Source: Lachnospiraceae bacterium NK3A20 (GTDB lineage: Bacteria > Bacillota > Clostridia > Lachnospirales > Lachnospiraceae). From it: DNA of 64,000 nucleotides. The position numbers were made by a program, and so were the translations under genes. The stretch is taken from the NCBI GenBank assembly GCA_900107575.1, contig FNQX01000009.1:62001-126000 (forward strand), in the 5' to 3' direction. The notes below the pieces were generated by a model. That model worked only from the letters and a program-made list of their open reading frames with translations, made no database searches and was not told the origin of the DNA. The stretch's first letter is position 1, and the number at the start of each line of letters is the position of its first letter. This document shows positions 8,961 through 16,972 of this stretch, in pieces.

Positions 8961-10154
8961 TCAGCTATCACTGTAATCGCTGTAGTCTTCGATATCCGCG
9001 GTGTGACCAGAAGGACTCTCCGGATCATGGAGGTCCCGGTTGTTTCCATCCGGCGTCCCATCCATCGTGTCCACGTTCCCGCTCTCGTGCGGTATGCCCC
9101 GCGCGAAATCATAGAGGCTCTGCTGCGCGCCGAGGAATTTGCGAAGCTCAGGGAACTCCGGCATCTTCATATCCTCCGGCAGGCGCAAGAGTTCCGGCAT
9201 ACGGAAGTGCGGAAGATTCGCACTCAGATTCTCTGTCGCAGCCGTCAGAGAGTTCGCCGCGTCCTCGGCCGCCGAGACGAGGTGCCGCCTCATGTCGGAC
9301 GCGGCATTTGCCATGTCGTCAATATCCGGCAACATGCCGGCATGGTGGACATAGAACCCTTCCATATCGTCCAGCCGAAGAGCCGCGAGCTGCGCCCGCA
9401 TGGAAGCGAGCTGCGTCACCTCGGAAACCGTAGGATCCAGCTCCATGCACTTGGCGCCGCAGTCGATGTCGATGAACGTGTCGCCGCGGAAGATCCGGTT
9501 GCGGATGGCCTCCCGCATTCTGCGGTACGGCCTGCCGTCTTCGAATCGCAGTTCCTGGTAATAGGAGTCCGAGATCGTGTGTCCGCAGATCAGATAGTCA
9601 TAATGCTGCATTCCCGCGTAGCCGGAGAACGGATTCTCCCGGATGAGAAGCCTTCTCCACACCGCGTCCTGGCGGCGGCGCTTCCGCTCTGCAGGGGAAT
9701 ATTCACAGTCGTAATAGTAGGGATAGGCGTGCGCGAGCATGAACGAAAGGCCGCCGACCCGCGCCGTGTAGGAGAGGCGAAGCGAGCGCAGCCACTCCAC
9801 GATTTCCTCCTGCTCCCTGTCCGGGAGCGCAAGGAACGCGTTCCAGGTGAGATATCCCTTGTTGCCATAGAGCCAGTTGGCGGCGACATCGTTGATGTGC
9901 ACGCCGTCATACCCCGAATCGAGCGTCTGCAGGAACATCAGCTCGTGGTTCCCCAGGGTGCAGTGGACGAAATCGTACTGCTCGTCCATGCGTTTCACCA
10001 ACTGCAGCGTCTCCAGCGATTTCGTGCCCCAGTCAATATAGTCTCCCAGAAGGTAGAGGACATCGCTTCCATCGTAGCGGATGCCTGTTTTTTTGAGGAG
10101 CTTCTGGAACTCGTCGTATGCTCCGTGGATGTCGCTGATCGCGTAAGTTGCCAT
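8961..10154 (-). CDS. Metallophosphoesterase (PPP-type serine/threonine phosphatase family)
   Basis: 397 residues. The N-terminal 250 residues hold the calcineurin-like motifs of PPP phosphatases: SDIHGAYDE (residues 7-15), GDYIDWG and LGNHELMFL, with later LAHAYP and ICGHT histidines. The substrate could be phosphoproteins or a dinucleotide such as Ap4A; sequence alone does not decide. The C-terminal 130 residues have no recognised fold. They are amphipathic with repeated Met-Pro-Glu-Leu/Phe phrases (about residues 310-335) and end in an acidic, Ser/Asp-rich tail. The Mrr-like gene follows after 13 bases, so the two are probably co-transcribed. Confidence 0.85.
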   Translation of the reverse strand: MATYAISDIHGAYDEFQKLLKKTGIRYDGSDVLYLLGDYIDWGTKSLETLQLVKRMDEQYDFVHCTLGNHELMFLQTLDSGYDGVHINDVAANWLYGNKGYLTWNAFLALPDREQEEIVEWLRSLRLSYTARVGGLSFMLAHAYPYYYDCEYSPAERKRRRQDAVWRRLLIRENPFSGYAGMQHYDYLICGHTISDSYYQELRFEDGRPYRRMREAIRNRIFRGDTFIDIDCGAKCMELDPTVSEVTQLASMRAQLAALRLDDMEGFYVHHAGMLPDIDDMANAASDMRRHLVSAAEDAANSLTAATENLSANLPHFRMPELLRLPEDMKMPEFPELRKFLGAQQSLYDFARGIPHESGNVDTMDGTPDGNNRDLHDPESPSGHTADIEDYSDYSDS

Positions 10155-10213
10155 CTGTTACCTTTCATCCATAATCAATGCAGACTATATTATAAGGAAC
10201 CCTCAAAGTCTTC

Positions 10214-10261
10214 GCAAGAAAAAGACATGGACCCCGGCGCTGTGCCTTGGTCCATGTCTTT
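10214..10261 (-). terminator. Rho-independent terminator of pckA
   Basis: A perfect 13-bp stem (AAAGACATGGACC with its complement at 10221-10233 and 10249-10261) ends in TTTCTT on minus, about 80 bases after the pckA stop. Confidence 0.88.
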
Positions 10262-10341
10262 ATTCATTCACAGGAACTGTTCAGAACGAAACGTTCCGGA
10301 CGCCTGTTATTTAACTGTGTAGCTCTTCTAAAATGCAGAAA

Positions 10342-11946
10342 TTACATCTGAGGGCCAGCAGCTACCAGAGCCTTGCCTGCCTCGTTGTTCTCGTACTTCT
10401 TGAAGTTCTTCTGGAATCTTGCAGCCAGATCCTTCGCCTTCTCATCCCACTCTTCCGGAGCGTTGTAGGTATCGCGGGGATCCAGGATTGCAGGATCTAC
10501 GCCCGGCAGCTCGGTCGGAACCTCGAAGTTGAAATAAGGAATCTTCTTGGTGGGAGCCTTTGCTACGTCGCCGTTCTGGATCGCGGTGATGATGCCACGG
10601 GTATCCTTGATGGAGATTCTCTTGCCAGTTCCGTTCCAGCCTGTGTTAACGAGGTAAGCCTTCGCGCCGGACTTCTCCATTCTGTTCACGAGCTCTTCTG
10701 CGTACTTGGTCGGATGCAGCTCCAGGAATGCCTGGCCGAAGCAAGCGGAGAAGGTCGGAGTAGGCTCCGTGATGCCGCGCTCGGTTCCTGCGAGCTTTGC
10801 CGTGAAGCCGGACAGGAAATAGTACTTGGTCTGCTCTGCATCCAGGATGGAAACCGGAGGCAGTACGCCGAATGCGTCAGCGGAGAGGAAGATCACGTTC
10901 TTCGCAGCCGGGCCGTGAGAGATCGGCTTTACGATCTTCTCGATGTGATGGATCGGATAAGATACACGGGTGTTCTCGGTTACGGACTTGTCCGTGAAGT
11001 CGAGCTTGCCGTTCTCGTCGATCGTTACGTTCTCGAGCAGAGCGTCTCTTGTGATCGCACCGTAAATATCAGGCTCAGCGTCCTTATCGAGGTTGATAAC
11101 CTTTGCGTAGCAGCCGCCCTCGAGGTTGAATACGCCGCTGTCATCCCAGCCGTGCTCGTCATCGCCGATGAGAAGTCTCTTGGGATCGGTGGACAGAGTG
11201 GTCTTGCCGGTTCCGGACAGACCGAAGAATACGCAGGTATTCTCGCCGTTCATGTCGGTGTTGGCAGAGCTGTGCATGGAAGCAACGCCCTTCAGAGGAA
11301 GGTAGTAGTTCATCATGGAGAACATGCCCTTCTTCATCTCGCCGCCGTACCAGGTATTGATGATAACCTGCTCATGACTGGTGATGTTGAAGACAACGGC
11401 TGTCTCGGAGTGGAGGCCCAGCTCCTTCCAGTTCTCAACCTTCGCCTTGGAAGCGTTGTAAACGATGAAATCAGGCTCGAAGTTCGCCTGCTCTTCCTCG
11501 GTGGGACGGATGAACATGTTCCTTACGAAGTGAGCCTGCCATGCAACTTCCATGATGAAGCGGACAGCCATTCTGGTGTCCTTGTTGGCACCGCAGAAAC
11601 CATCAACGACATAGAGCTTCTTGTTGGAGAGCTCCTTCTTCGCGATGTCCTTTACCGCAGCCCATGTCTCCTCGGAAGCGGGGTGGTTGTCGTTCGGATA
11701 CTCATCGGTTGTCCACCAAACGGTGTCCCTGGAATTCTCATCCATGACGATGAACTTGTCTTTGGGAGAACGTCCTGTATATTCGCCTGTGAATACATCT
11801 ACAGCGCCCAGCTCACTGACGCGGCCTACCTCATAGCCCTCGAGTCCGGGCTTGGTCTCTTCTTCGAACAGCTGCTCGTAGGAAGGGTTGTAGACTACTT
11901 CTGTGGTGCCGGTAATACCATACTGTGTAAGATCTACCTGTGCCAT
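10342..11946 (-). CDS. pckA: Phosphoenolpyruvate carboxykinase (ATP)
   Basis: Interconverts oxaloacetate plus ATP with PEP, CO2 and ADP. 534 residues, standard for the ATP-type enzyme. The P-loop kinase-1a motif GLSGTGKTT is at residues 242-250, followed by the kinase-2/metal segment [11 protein letters not shown]; the substrate arginine segment [10 protein letters not shown] is near residue 56. In fermenting Firmicutes it can run anaplerotically (PEP to oxaloacetate) or for gluconeogenesis. It is a single-gene transcription unit: AGAGGAGGAAAAC ribosome site, a promoter with a palindromic operator upstream, and a terminator downstream. Confidence 0.97.
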   Translation of the reverse strand: MAQVDLTQYGITGTTEVVYNPSYEQLFEEETKPGLEGYEVGRVSELGAVDVFTGEYTGRSPKDKFIVMDENSRDTVWWTTDEYPNDNHPASEETWAAVKDIAKKELSNKKLYVVDGFCGANKDTRMAVRFIMEVAWQAHFVRNMFIRPTEEEQANFEPDFIVYNASKAKVENWKELGLHSETAVVFNITSHEQVIINTWYGGEMKKGMFSMMNYYLPLKGVASMHSSANTDMNGENTCVFFGLSGTGKTTLSTDPKRLLIGDDEHGWDDSGVFNLEGGCYAKVINLDKDAEPDIYGAITRDALLENVTIDENGKLDFTDKSVTENTRVSYPIHHIEKIVKPISHGPAAKNVIFLSADAFGVLPPVSILDAEQTKYYFLSGFTAKLAGTERGITEPTPTFSACFGQAFLELHPTKYAEELVNRMEKSGAKAYLVNTGWNGTGKRISIKDTRGIITAIQNGDVAKAPTKKIPYFNFEVPTELPGVDPAILDPRDTYNAPEEWDEKAKDLAARFQKNFKKYENNEAGKALVAAGPQM

Positions 11947-11997
11947 AAATAGTTTTCCTCCTCTTTTGGAAAATATATGCTATAAGTTCGTTACTTT

Positions 11998-12041
11998 TTT
12001 AACGCCGTTAAAGGTATACCATAAATCATTTTTTTAGGCAA
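11998..12041 (-). promoter_or_regulatory. pckA promoter with overlapping palindromic operator
   Basis: On minus: TTGCCT (12036-12041), a 17-base spacer, TATACC (12013-12018), then directly at the expected transcription start the perfect palindrome TTTAACG-N-CGTTAAA (11998-12012). The placement suggests repression by a dimeric regulator, perhaps of the LacI/CcpA class (central CG), but it is not a canonical cre. Confidence 0.6.
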
Positions 12042-12122
12042 TAAAGAACCGCCAAAGTTCATATTCTTTTCATGAAATTTCCGGCGTCCCGCCGTATTGT
12101 ATCCACTGGAAATAAGCAGCGG

Positions 12123-12974
12123 TTATTGCGACAAAAGTGCACTGTAAATTTCCCGTTTGGAAACGCCCCGATCCGCGGCCACCTTTTTCATGGCTTCCTT
12201 GTGTGGCACACCCTGATTCTCGTAGTAGGCCATGTGCTCTTCCACGCTCATCCGCTGCCACCTTGCCCGGTCCCTGGCCTTCTTCTCTTCGGGATCTCTG
12301 CCCGCGATCACGAGAACGTACTCCCCCCGCGGGTCATGCTCGTCATAGAAGGAGACTGCCTCGGAGAGCATCATGGGTACGGCCTCCTCGTATTTTTTCG
12401 TGAGCTCCCGGCAGATCGTGATCTTGCGCTCTCCCGCCGCGGCATAGAGCTCCTTAAGCGTTGCGCGCAGCTTGTGCGGCGCCTCGTAGAAGATGGTCGT
12501 CCTCTCCTCTTCGGAGAGCCTCTCCAGGACGCGGGTGCGCTCCCTCTTGTCCTCCCTTGGCGGCAGGAAGCCTTCGAAACAGAACCTCCTCGCCGGCATC
12601 CCGGACATCGTAAGGGCCGTGATGAGCGCACAGGCGCCCGGAAGGGAGGTTACGCGGATTCCCTGTTCAATGCACTTCGCCGCCAGCACCTCGCCGGGGT
12701 CGGAAATCGCAGGCGTCCCGGCATCACTGACGCAGGCGACGTCCCTGCCCTGCAGCAGCGCGGTGCGGATGATCTCGTCCGCCTTCTCGTATTTATTGTG
12801 CTCATGATAGCTCGTCATGGGCGTGTGGATGTCGTAGTGATTCAAGAGCTTACGTGTGTTGCGCGTATCCTCTGCGGCAATGAGATCCACGCTTTTCAGT
12901 GTGTGGACGACCCGGAGCGTGATGTCCTCCAGATTCCCGATCGGCGTCGCGCACAGATATAAGGTTCCAGACAT
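12123..12974 (-). CDS. rsmI: 16S rRNA (cytidine-1402-2'-O)-methyltransferase
   Basis: Methylates the ribose of C1402 in the decoding centre using S-adenosylmethionine. 283 residues, family-typical. The tetrapyrrole-methylase fold is indicated by LCATPIGNLEDIT at the N-terminus, AEDTRNTRKLL, VSDAGTPAISDPG and LPGACA. The C-terminal extension ends with VSKREIYSAL, a helix-turn-helix-like segment conserved in RsmI. It follows trmN6 by 12 bases and completes the holB-ricT-trmN6-rsmI order known from the Bacillus yaaT-yabB-yabC region. Confidence 0.95.
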   Translation of the reverse strand: MSGTLYLCATPIGNLEDITLRVVHTLKSVDLIAAEDTRNTRKLLNHYDIHTPMTSYHEHNKYEKADEIIRTALLQGRDVACVSDAGTPAISDPGEVLAAKCIEQGIRVTSLPGACALITALTMSGMPARRFCFEGFLPPREDKRERTRVLERLSEEERTTIFYEAPHKLRATLKELYAAAGERKITICRELTKKYEEAVPMMLSEAVSFYDEHDPRGEYVLVIAGRDPEEKKARDRARWQRMSVEEHMAYYENQGVPHKEAMKKVAADRGVSKREIYSALLSQ

Positions 12975-12986
12975 ACTGCCTCTTTT

Positions 12987-13745
12987 CTAATACCCGTAAA
13001 TGTCACGGATTTCGTCGGTGTACTCTCCGGGCGAGCGGTAGACAATGATCGGCTTCTCCACGGTCAGTCGCCGGTTCCCGCCCCGCGTGCAGTCGAGAAG
13101 GACCATGTTCGGCTCCCTGTCCACGTAGGGATAGACGAGCTGCATGCGCTTGGGCTCCAGCTGGTAGCGCGTGAGCGTCTCGAAGAGCTCGACGAGCCGG
13201 AACGGGCGGTGCACCAGGTAGAAATGACCGCCGCTCTTCAGCATCCGCGCCGCGGCCCTTGCCACGTCATCGAAGGTACACAGCACCTCGTGCCGCGCGA
13301 TCGCCTTCGCATCAGACGGATTCGCAAGGCCGTGTGTCCCGATCATGTAGGGAGGATTGCAGGTCACAACATCAAAAGAGGCAGGCGCAAAATACACGTC
13401 TGTCTCCCTGATGTCTCCGTTCACGATGTGGATCTTCTCCTCCAGGTGGTTCAGGCGAACGCTGCGCGCTGCCATGTCGGCACTCTCTTCCTGCACCTCG
13501 AGTGCGGCAATCTCTCCCGCCTTTGTCTTCGCGAAGAGAAGGAGCGGGATGATCCCGGTGCCCGTCCCGAGGTCCAGGACTCTGCCGCCATCCGGCGCTG
13601 TCGCAAATCCCGAGAGCAGCACCGCGTCCATGCCGAAACAGAACCTGCCCGGATCCTGAATGATATGCAGGCCGCTGCGCTGCAGGTCGTCGATCCGCTC
13701 CCCGGGGCGCAGGAGCCCCCGTGTAATGTCGAGGCCAGTCTGCAT
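12987..13745 (-). CDS. trmN6: tRNA1(Val) (adenine-37-N6)-methyltransferase family protein
   Basis: A 252-residue Rossmann-fold methyltransferase. The SAM motif is LDLGTGTGIIPLLL and the N6-adenine motif is TCNPPYM, as in TrmN6/YfiC. It is the counterpart of Bacillus YabB, and its place between ricT (two-base gap) and rsmI supports that. Likely role: N6-methylation of A37 in a tRNA. The exact tRNA substrate cannot be read from sequence. Confidence 0.88.
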   Translation of the reverse strand: MQTGLDITRGLLRPGERIDDLQRSGLHIIQDPGRFCFGMDAVLLSGFATAPDGGRVLDLGTGTGIIPLLLFAKTKAGEIAALEVQEESADMAARSVRLNHLEEKIHIVNGDIRETDVYFAPASFDVVTCNPPYMIGTHGLANPSDAKAIARHEVLCTFDDVARAAARMLKSGGHFYLVHRPFRLVELFETLTRYQLEPKRMQLVYPYVDREPNMVLLDCTRGGNRRLTVEKPIIVYRSPGEYTDEIRDIYGY

Positions 13746-13747
13746 CT

Positions 13748-15232
13748 TTACGATTCCTTCTGTCCCTGGGGACGGAGACCGGGCTGGCCGCTCCTTCCGC
13801 GGCCGCGCCTGCCATGGCGGGGCCTTCTGTCCTGCCCGTCCTGCTGCCCGGGCGTGCCGCCATGTGTCCCCTGCGCGTTATGCTGTCCCTGGGCATTGGG
13901 TTTCCTGGAAGGCGCACCATCTCCCGCGTGTTCCCTTGGCCGGCCCTCGCGGTTTCTGTCATTCCTCGGCCGTCTGGGCGGTCTGTCTCTCCTCGTATTC
14001 CTGTGGCCGTCACCGCTGCCCGCCTCGGGTCCTGCGGATGCGGCAATGCCTGCAGATGCGGCAATGCCTGCAGATGCGGCATTCCCTTCGGCTGCCGCAT
14101 GGAGGTCTGCCGCCTCCTGCGCCAGTGCCTGCTGGCGTCTTGCGACCGCTTCCTTTACGTGAGAGGTCACGGAGCTGCCGCTGCCCGCCGCATCTTCCCT
14201 GCGGAATTTCGGTTTCGCCTGTCCGCGCTTCCTGCGGCGCAGAATCGTTAGATCCTTCGCGTCGTACTCATGGAGCTCCTTCTCATCGTTGGTCTCTACA
14301 ATGATGCGCACTCTCTGGCGCAGCACGTTGACGCTCTCCACCTCGCCGTGCAGACCGTCCGCGCTCTCCACTTCATCGCCGAGTCTTGGCAGGGTCTTGT
14401 TCAGCTCCTCGTAGGTCTCCTCCTCGTTCTTGAGGCAGCACATAAGCCTGCCGCAGACACCGGAAATCTTTGTCGGATTGAGGGAGAGATTCTGCTCCTT
14501 CGCCATCTTGATGGAAACCGGAACAAAGTCGGCAAGATAAGTGTGACAACACAGGGGTCGCCCGCAACTGCCATAACCACCGAGGATCTTGGTCTCATCT
14601 CGCACACCGATCTGCCGCAGTTCGATTCTCGTGCGGAAGATGCCCGCGAGATCCTTGACAAGATCCCGGAAATCAATGCGTCCGTCCGCCGTGAAATAGA
14701 ACAGAATCTTGCTGCCATCGAAGGTATACTCCGCATCGATGAGCTTCATGTCGAGGTTGTGTCTGCGGATCTTGCTCTGGCAAACGCGCATGGCTTCGCG
14801 CTCTTTCTCGCGGTTCCTCTCTTCCTGATCGAGGTCCGCCGTCGTGGCAATGCGGATCACTGTCTTGAGCGGTGCCTTGAACTGGCGCTTCTCCAGCTGC
14901 ATCGGAGCACCGACAACCGTGCCAAGCTCCACCCCTCTCGCCGTCTCGACGACGACTCGGGTGCTGCGCTTTAATTCCAGCTCTCCCGGGGAGAAATAAT
15001 AGGCACGACCCGCCGTGCGGAACCTGACGCCGACGACAGCGATCGTTCTGGCAGCAGGTGCGTCCGCCACGGGTGCGTCTGCCGCGAGGGTATCCGCCGC
15101 AGGGGTGTCCGTAGCCTGTCCGTCATTCTCCTCTGCCACGGGCGCTGTCTGCACCTCTTTGGTAGCGGTGATCTCTGTTGCGGTGCCCATCGCGCCGTTG
15201 TTATCTGTAGGTTCCTTATCCGTGAAATCCAT
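13748..15232 (-). CDS. ricT: RicT/YaaT (PSP1 domain) iron-sulfur regulator of RNA processing
   Basis: 494 residues. The PSP1 domain (about residues 60-300) has the cysteine clusters GSCGRPLCC and GVCGRLMCC typical of RicT, which with RicA and RicF carries 4Fe-4S clusters and modulates RNase Y in Bacillus. The family name stage 0 sporulation protein does not imply sporulation. After about residue 330 there is a long low-complexity tail: basic, rich in Arg, Gly, Asn and Gln, and containing three tandem Ala-Ser-Ala-Gly-Ile-Ala repeats. The tail far exceeds the usual length of about 275-300 residues. The start at 15232 is chosen because AAAGGAAA lies upstream; an extra 17 codons are open before it. 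Confidence 0.9.
   Translation of the reverse strand: MDFTDKEPTDNNGAMGTATEITATKEVQTAPVAEENDGQATDTPAADTLAADAPVADAPAARTIAVVGVRFRTAGRAYYFSPGELELKRSTRVVVETARGVELGTVVGAPMQLEKRQFKAPLKTVIRIATTADLDQEERNREKEREAMRVCQSKIRRHNLDMKLIDAEYTFDGSKILFYFTADGRIDFRDLVKDLAGIFRTRIELRQIGVRDETKILGGYGSCGRPLCCHTYLADFVPVSIKMAKEQNLSLNPTKISGVCGRLMCCLKNEEETYEELNKTLPRLGDEVESADGLHGEVESVNVLRQRVRIIVETNDEKELHEYDAKDLTILRRRKRGQAKPKFRREDAAGSGSSVTSHVKEAVARRQQALAQEAADLHAAAEGNAASAGIAASAGIAASAGPEAGSGDGHRNTRRDRPPRRPRNDRNREGRPREHAGDGAPSRKPNAQGQHNAQGTHGGTPGQQDGQDRRPRHGRRGRGRSGQPGLRPQGQKES
14031..14084. repeat. Three tandem 18-bp repeats in the ricT tail
   Basis: Units at 14031-14048, 14049-14066 and 14067-14084, consensus CCTGCAGATGCGGCAATG, with one or two mismatches. 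They encode the repeated Ala-Ser-Ala-Gly-Ile-Ala of the RicT tail, so copy number can change without a frameshift. Confidence 0.85.
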
Positions 15233-15298
15233 GAAATTTCCTTTATGCACTGGTTCCGGCGCGCAGCCGGAATGATAGTTCAATGATATGCCCTGATC

Positions 15299-15327
15299 AG
15301 CAAGCCCCTGGGCTTTTGCTTCGGGCT
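15299..15327 (-). repeat. Small intergenic repeat, copy 1 (shared with 21669-21710)
   Basis: The plus sequence reads AGCAAGCCCCTGGGC then TTTTGCTTCGGGCT. The same two halves recur at 21669-21710, separated there by an extra hairpin arm. Here it overlaps the holB stop codon, and it can form a short hairpin without a U-run. Confidence 0.55.
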
Positions 15328-16372
15328 ATGATTCTGATGAAATTACCTTTCTCAATGTCCTCCAGGAACTTCTGAGGGAGAGGAGGAGCATCTCCAGAAT
15401 CTGTGTGTCATTGCCGTTCGCGTTCCTCCTTCGATGCGCCAGGTCAAAGGCGTCTGCCGAAGCCTGCAGCTGCGCAAAAGAGAGGATGTCGGCAGCGTTT
15501 TTAATATAAACTGACTCATCCTGAAAAATCAAGTTGTCAACCCTGCCGGTACTCTTGACCATCAGAAGATCCCGCAGCCAGCTCTCACCGAGGTCAATGA
15601 ACGCATCGAACTTCTCTCCGGTGAAGGTTCCCGCCGCCTGCAGGAATGTGTAGGTGTCGGTAACCGGCACCTTTTTCAGAAGGTTCACCGCCTGTTCGCG
15701 GAAGGCGAGGAACTCCTCGTCCTCTGCCATCCTCTTTGCCCTCCCGGGATTGCCGTGGGAGAGTCTGGCTGCCAGGATCGCTGATTCATGAGAAATGCCG
15801 GATTGCTCCAGCTCTATTGTGATGAGGCTCTCCTCGACCGGGTGGAGCCGCAGGGTGATGCAGCGCGAGAGGACCGTCGGCAGGAACCCCTCCGTGCCTT
15901 CCGCAAGGAGCAGGATCACCGCATAGGCAGGGGGCTCCTCCAGGGTTTTGAGGAGGGCGTTCTGTGCCTGCACATTCATGCGATCCGCGTTCGGCACAAT
16001 GTAAACTTTCCACTCGCTGCTGTAGGGTTTGATCTGGACGTCATCGCGCAGTCTTCTCGCGTCGTCTACCTGGAGGGCGCCGCTCTTATTCTCTTTCTGC
16101 GGCAGCACCGTGATGATGTCCGGCTGGTTGAGCGTCTGCGATTGCAGGCAGGAGCGGCAGTGACCGCAGGGCTCCAGAAGGCCGTCTGCTTCCTGCCGAT
16201 CGGTGCACTGCAGCGTTGCGGCGAAGGCTGCTGCCAGCTCCCGCCTGCCGGAGCCTTTCTCCCCCGAGATGATGTACGCGTGGGAGATCTCACCGGTGCG
16301 CAGTGCGTTCTGCAAATGCGCGATCGCTTCCTTCTGTCCTATAATGTCCTGGAAGTGTAAACTCTCTGCCAT
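15326..16372 (-). CDS. holB: DNA polymerase III delta-prime subunit
   Basis: Clamp-loader subunit. 348 residues. The N-terminal AAA+ domain has the degenerate P-loop ISGEKGSGRREL (Arg in place of the catalytic Lys), a Cys4 zinc module (CTDRQ...CGHCRSC, about residues 51-77) and the LLKTLEEPP box VI segment. Delta-prime subunits are known to lack ATPase activity, which fits. The helical C-terminal domain is divergent. Its start overlaps the stop of the gmk-like gene (TAATG). holB-ricT adjacency is conserved in Firmicutes. Confidence 0.93.
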   Translation of the reverse strand: MAESLHFQDIIGQKEAIAHLQNALRTGEISHAYIISGEKGSGRRELAAAFAATLQCTDRQEADGLLEPCGHCRSCLQSQTLNQPDIITVLPQKENKSGALQVDDARRLRDDVQIKPYSSEWKVYIVPNADRMNVQAQNALLKTLEEPPAYAVILLLAEGTEGFLPTVLSRCITLRLHPVEESLITIELEQSGISHESAILAARLSHGNPGRAKRMAEDEEFLAFREQAVNLLKKVPVTDTYTFLQAAGTFTGEKFDAFIDLGESWLRDLLMVKSTGRVDNLIFQDESVYIKNAADILSFAQLQASADAFDLAHRRRNANGNDTQILEMLLLSLRSSWRTLRKVISSES

Positions 16373-16968
16373 TACTCTCCATTCAGCCAGCTGCGGATCT
16401 CGGTGCGGATGTCGCTTGCGCAGGTATCGGCATCCAGATTCTCGAACCGCTTCGTGATCCCGGCTGTCCTCAGCTTCTCCTCGGAGAAGTCGATTTCATC
16501 CGCGGCAAAGCGGCGTTCCATTTCATCGAATTTCGGCTGTGCCTGTTCCTCTTCCCTCTGCCTTGCGCGTGCAAGGCGGATCGTATCGTCGACCTCCACA
16601 TAGAGAGGCACCACGCTGCCTTCGCCGTAGTAGTCCCTGATCGCAATATACGACTCCAGCGTACCGATCAGAAGATAGCTCGATCCCTCGAGGTCAATCT
16701 GTCCATCATCCGCTGTGAAATAGTACCAGGGGCCGTAACAGGTGTCGTACCTGCGCGCTTCGATGATCTTCCCTTCGGCCTCCATTTCGTGGAAGCGCTC
16801 TTCCGTGACGAAATGGTATTCGCGCCCTTCCGTCTCTCCGGTGCGAATCGGCCTCGTGGTATAGGGCACGACATGGGAGAGGGGGAGGGAAGCGTCCCCG
16901 ATCAGCCGCCGGTAAATGCTGTCCTTGCCTGATGCGCTCTTGCCGATGAGAATGAAAATTCTGTGCAT
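16372..16968 (-). CDS. Guanylate-kinase-like protein (divergent)
   Basis: 198 residues with the guanylate kinase fold. The P-loop reads GKSASGKDS instead of the usual GPSGSGKST. The GMP-binding segment TTRPIRTGETEGREYHFV keeps the paired arginines, and EARRYDTCYGPWYY covers the Glu/Tyr region. The C-terminal lid region (about 130-175) is atypical, rich in Glu and Arg. It may phosphorylate GMP or be a paralogue with altered substrate; a canonical gmk could lie elsewhere. It directly precedes holB, the place where Bacillus carries thymidylate kinase (tmk), and follows pyk by four bases. Confidence 0.82.
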   Translation of the reverse strand: MHRIFILIGKSASGKDSIYRRLIGDASLPLSHVVPYTTRPIRTGETEGREYHFVTEERFHEMEAEGKIIEARRYDTCYGPWYYFTADDGQIDLEGSSYLLIGTLESYIAIRDYYGEGSVVPLYVEVDDTIRLARARQREEEQAQPKFDEMERRFAADEIDFSEEKLRTAGITKRFENLDADTCASDIRTEIRSWLNGE

Positions 16969-16972
16969 AAGC

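Noticed and set aside
14031-14084. CRISPR-like array
   Set aside because: The units are directly tandem without spacers and encode a protein repeat; no cas gene is present.
13748-15232. Sporulation gene, based on the stage 0 sporulation family name
   Set aside because: RicT/YaaT is widespread in non-sporulating Firmicutes as an RNA-processing factor, and other sporulation genes are missing from the window.
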